From contig NZ_FZPJ01000007.1 of the NCBI RefSeq assembly GCF_900198605.1, positions 1 to 57,832 on the forward strand: a stretch of 57,832 nt of DNA, written 5' to 3'. The first letter of the stretch is position 1, and each line of letters opens with the position of its first letter. The position numbers and the translations under genes are program-made. The notes beneath the pieces were generated by a model that was not told the DNA's origin, did no database searches, and saw only the letters and a list, made by a program, of their open reading frames with translations. Below are positions 55,285-57,832 of the stretch, one piece after another. The stretch comes from Helicobacter mesocricetorum. GTDB taxonomy: Bacteria > Campylobacterota > Campylobacteria > Campylobacterales > Helicobacteraceae.

Positions 55285-57590
55285 AAAATCTGCCCACTTT
55301 GACAATCTAAAGTCAATTTTCTACTTTGGAGATACTTGCTAAAAGCCTCCTCTCCTACCCCAATAGCCGCAGGTAACCCAATCTCGGAAGCTCGAATTGC
55401 CATATGAGAGTTTGCCCCCCCATAGCAAGTGATAAATCCTGCAATCTCTTTAGAAAACAAATAATCATATCCGGGGTCTGCGGCATAAATAAGCACGATT
55501 TTTCCTTTTATGTCTTTTTGTTTTTCTGAAGCGACAAAGGCAGTAACGCTTTTTTGAGTGATAAAATTTGCCACAGCCCCCTTGCTAAAAAAGCTAAAGA
55601 TTTCGTTTTCATCACAAAGCAAAGAAGGAAGCTTAAGGGCTTGAGTGATTTTATACTCCTCTTTATGCCGCTCTATCTCATCTAAAAACCTAGTGCGTGG
55701 ATTCTTAGAATACAGCGAAGAATACAGCGATAAAATATTTTTTATATCCAAATGCGCTATATCCTCTTTATTAATCCCATAATACTCCCCAAGCTCTCCA
55801 ATATACACCAACACAAGAGATAATAATTTGGTAAATTCAAACTTCGCATACTCCCTACCCTCAATCGCCAAACGCAAAAACTTCAAAAACTCTTCGGCAT
55901 TGACCGCTAAACCATTTTCACAAAGTATATTATCAAGCTCTTTTTGTGCTTTAGGGCTTAAAGAAAAGGATTCTTGCATTTCTACTTGCTTTTTATCTTG
56001 CATTGCTAGGGTATCATTAAAATAATCCAAAAAGGCTTCATCATAACGCGGGGAGAGGATATTATAAGTCCCCGCCCTTAAATGCCCAAATTCCCTCAAA
56101 AACTCCTCTTTATTAAGCGCATTAAGATTCTTTGTAGCTTCGCTTAATTGTTTGCTTACGCTCTTTAAAGAGTTCAAAAAACTCTCCCTTAAAGCAGGAG
56201 TAAAAAACCCAATTTCTACCAAAGAATTCAGCATAGATACCGCCACAAATCCCGCTCTAGCCACCCCCGCAAAAGGAAGCGTCCCATACCGCTTACACTC
56301 CTCAATAAGCCAATAAATCTTATCAATAAGGGGCAAAGAGGATTCTTTTATCTCCTCATAATAAGCCTTTAATTGTTTGATTTTTTTAATATCTTTTAAA
56401 TAAAGTCCTTTTTTGTGCTTAATGATAGAGTTTGTAAGTTCTAAAAGAGAAAACTCTAGTCGCTTAATTTCATTTTCATTAAATCCACAATCAAGCAATT
56501 TTTGCAGTTTTTTAGGAGTATTAAGGTCATAACAAGAAAACACAATATCAAATTCTATTTTATCGTGCAAATGGGGCTTTGCTACCAAAGACTGCAAATA
56601 ATAATCCACAAGCTTTTTAGTGATTTTTTTATCCAAACTCTTAGGAACAAAGGAGTTAAAAGATAATCGCACATCAATATAGGGAATCCCAAGAAAGGAG
56701 TGCATTAGAGGATGAGAGCGGAGGTTTAAATAGCCATAATTATCACGCTGATACGCCCAAATATTGTCCGTAATAATCTCTTTATAGAGGCTTAAAGCCA
56801 ATCGCTTAGGTCTAAGCCCGATAATTTCAGCAGGATTCCAATCCGGCATAACCCCAAAAATAGCTCTCTCTCCATAGACATCAGGCGCAGGTTTTTGCAG
56901 ATTTATAAAACGTTTTTGAAGTCGCTTTAAGGCTTCTAGGGGGACAAATTCATAAAGATTGATTTTATCCTTCATTACCAATGGACGCACCTGCAAACAA
57001 TACAGCTTAGAATCTTTAGTTATCGCAAATTCAACATCCAAATAATTGCATTCAAACAAAGATTCAAGCTCCAATATCATATCGATTATTCTCTGCATTT
57101 GTGGGTTTTGGCATTCTACAAAACGATAATGAAAAAAACTCACTATCTCCTTAGAAGTGCCATCTGTGATACCGCTACTAGAACCACTTTTATCATATTG
57201 CAAACAAAAATAAGGAGAAAAGTTTTCTTTATCGACACTAAAGCCCACCCCACAAAGCGCAATACCTTTAAGCATAGGCTGGATAAGAATCTCATCGTCT
57301 TTATTAGGCATAGAATCCGCTACTTTATCCAAAGCCTCAAGCAAAGAATATTCTTCATTTTTGATATTTGCAAGGCTTAAAAAAGCTCCCGCATTAGAGC
57401 ATTCTTGGCTATCCTCACTCCTTGAAGAACTCCTTATGATAACATACTCACTCTCCAAAGCTTGTATCTCCAAAAGAGCCTTTTGCCTATCTTTGGCTTT
57501 AGTGATAACTAAAGGCAAAATTTCCGCACTCTTTAAAAGAGGTTTCAACTGCTTAAGATTCTGCGCTTTAGAAAGAAATTTTAATGCCAT
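55272..57590 (-). CDS. PEP-synthase-like kinase, candidate L-glutamine kinase (Cj1418-like)
   Basis: 772 residues, close to Cj1418. N-terminal ATP-grasp domain of the pyruvate-phosphate-dikinase type ([13 protein letters not shown], about residues 50-62; LQVRPLV near 205), a long middle region found in capsule-locus members, and a C-terminal phosphohistidine swivel domain with [17 protein letters not shown] (His729). Cj1418 phosphorylates the amide nitrogen of glutamine. There is no PEP-binding barrel, so this is not PEP synthase. First gene of the operon; AAGGG precedes the ATG. Confidence 0.8.
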   Translation of the reverse strand: MALKFLSKAQNLKQLKPLLKSAEILPLVITKAKDRQKALLEIQALESEYVIIRSSSRSEDSQECSNAGAFLSLANIKNEEYSLLEALDKVADSMPNKDDEILIQPMLKGIALCGVGFSVDKENFSPYFCLQYDKSGSSSGITDGTSKEIVSFFHYRFVECQNPQMQRIIDMILELESLFECNYLDVEFAITKDSKLYCLQVRPLVMKDKINLYEFVPLEALKRLQKRFINLQKPAPDVYGERAIFGVMPDWNPAEIIGLRPKRLALSLYKEIITDNIWAYQRDNYGYLNLRSHPLMHSFLGIPYIDVRLSFNSFVPKSLDKKITKKLVDYYLQSLVAKPHLHDKIEFDIVFSCYDLNTPKKLQKLLDCGFNENEIKRLEFSLLELTNSIIKHKKGLYLKDIKKIKQLKAYYEEIKESSLPLIDKIYWLIEECKRYGTLPFAGVARAGFVAVSMLNSLVEIGFFTPALRESFLNSLKSVSKQLSEATKNLNALNKEEFLREFGHLRAGTYNILSPRYDEAFLDYFNDTLAMQDKKQVEMQESFSLSPKAQKELDNILCENGLAVNAEEFLKFLRLAIEGREYAKFEFTKLLSLVLVYIGELGEYYGINKEDIAHLDIKNILSLYSSLYSKNPRTRFLDEIERHKEEYKITQALKLPSLLCDENEIFSFFSKGAVANFITQKSVTAFVASEKQKDIKGKIVLIYAADPGYDYLFSKEIAGFITCYGGANSHMAIRASEIGLPAAIGVGEEAFSKYLQSRKLTLDCQSGQILCLL

Positions 57591-57651
57591 TACTACCCTT
57601 TAACTTGTATTCCTCAAGAAATCATTTATTGAAATAAGCTTTAAGTCTCAA

Positions 57652-57657
57652 ATTATA
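57652..57657 (-). promoter_or_regulatory. extended -10 box for the phosphoramidate-type operon
   Basis: TTTTGGTATAATTTG on the minus strand: extended TGn next to a perfect TATAAT, 61 nt upstream of the kinase ATG. No -35 box is obvious. Confidence 0.6.
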
Positions 57658-57700
57658 CCAAAATTCATTAAACACTTGCACTTAACACTCCCCCTCCTCC

Positions 57701-57832
57701 TCACAACCCCTTAAGAAACTCTTGATAGTATTTCCAAGATTCTACTATATCTAATCTTACCTTGCTGATAGGTTGATAATCTTCACCTCTTTATCACCTT
57801 AAACTCCTCTAAATTTTATGCTATAATCCCAA
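57701..57832 (-). pseudogene. possible 3' remnant of a broken gene
   Basis: On the minus strand a 29-codon open segment ends at 57701 with ISKVRLDIVESWKYYQEFL. It is preceded, one frame over, by LEEFKVIKR and a TGA; a single-base shift near 57790 would join them. The composition looks protein-coding but there is no start in the window. I do not recognise the family. It could be the tail of a decayed gene upstream of the operon or chance. Confidence 0.3.

Noticed and set aside
1-57832. CRISPR array, insertion sequence, prophage or attachment site
   Set aside because: No regularly spaced repeats, transposase, integrase or phage genes were seen; the single tRNA has no duplicated 3' end nearby.

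Overview
This is an AT-rich (about one third G+C by eye) chromosomal segment of an epsilonproteobacterium, most likely an enterohepatic-type Helicobacter; the species cannot be fixed from the sequence. The reasons are gene order remembered from reference genomes and composition. folD-lepB-M50 protease-rpiB-small coiled-coil gene-apt matches the H. pylori HP0577-HP0572 order; the lnt, cvpA, lysS, glyA, DUF1882-like, SPOR group matches HP0180-HP0185 and Cj0401-Cj0404; the rpmE, rsmI, SpoU methylase, membrane protein, periplasmic protein, aminotransferase group matches Cj0155c-Cj0150c; putA-putP lie together as in H. pylori. Promoters show TATAAT-like -10 boxes, often extended, without clear -35 boxes, as is usual in this class.

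Layout. 1-8330: a structured promoter for a gene running off the left edge, rsfS-nadD, a prepilin peptidase, ferredoxin, rarA, a candidate 29-residue membrane protein, a LOG protein and a cytochrome c, then the folD-lepB-M50-rpiB-hypothetical-apt operon. apt carries an in-frame stop codon. 8372-9426: znuA and tRNA-Arg, divergent with overlapping -10 boxes. 9509-16579: a translation/RNA-modification operon running from rpmE to a CcoI-type copper ATPase. 16719-28557: hisS, pgeF, an MreB paralogue with a G11 tract, an M48 protease, prmC, the SPOR/DUF1882-like/glyA/lysS/cvpA operon, yajQ and lnt. 28541-43647: a long minus-strand series from topA through bioB, yihY, corC, purE, an NhaC-type antiporter and kdsD to a complete yejABEF peptide importer and a small SNase-like protein. 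43914-49219: the proline catabolism pair putA and putP, the latter with about 100 extra residues in one loop.

49348-57590 is the accessory region and the most interesting part. One promoter at the right end appears to drive a translationally coupled minus-strand operon: a PEP-synthase-like kinase resembling L-glutamine kinase (Cj1418), a class I amidotransferase resembling Cj1417, two CDP-glycerol-phosphotransferase-like proteins, a LicC-like cytidylyltransferase resembling Cj1416, a CysQ-type nucleotidase, a lipoprotein gene broken in its signal peptide, and a DUF4105/outer-membrane protein. The three Cj141x-like enzymes are those that make cytidine diphosphoramidate for the O-methyl phosphoramidate capsule decoration of Campylobacter jejuni. 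One of the transferase-like genes contains a C12 (G12 in the coding strand) tract that puts its last 55 codons out of frame, so it looks phase-variable and is OFF in this sequence. The working hypothesis is a phase-variable phosphoramidate surface-modification locus in a Helicobacter. No CysC-like kinase and no methyltransferase is present in the window.

I see no insertion sequence, prophage, CRISPR array or rRNA. No gene-free stretch exceeds 300 bases; the longest are 1-238 and 43648-43913.
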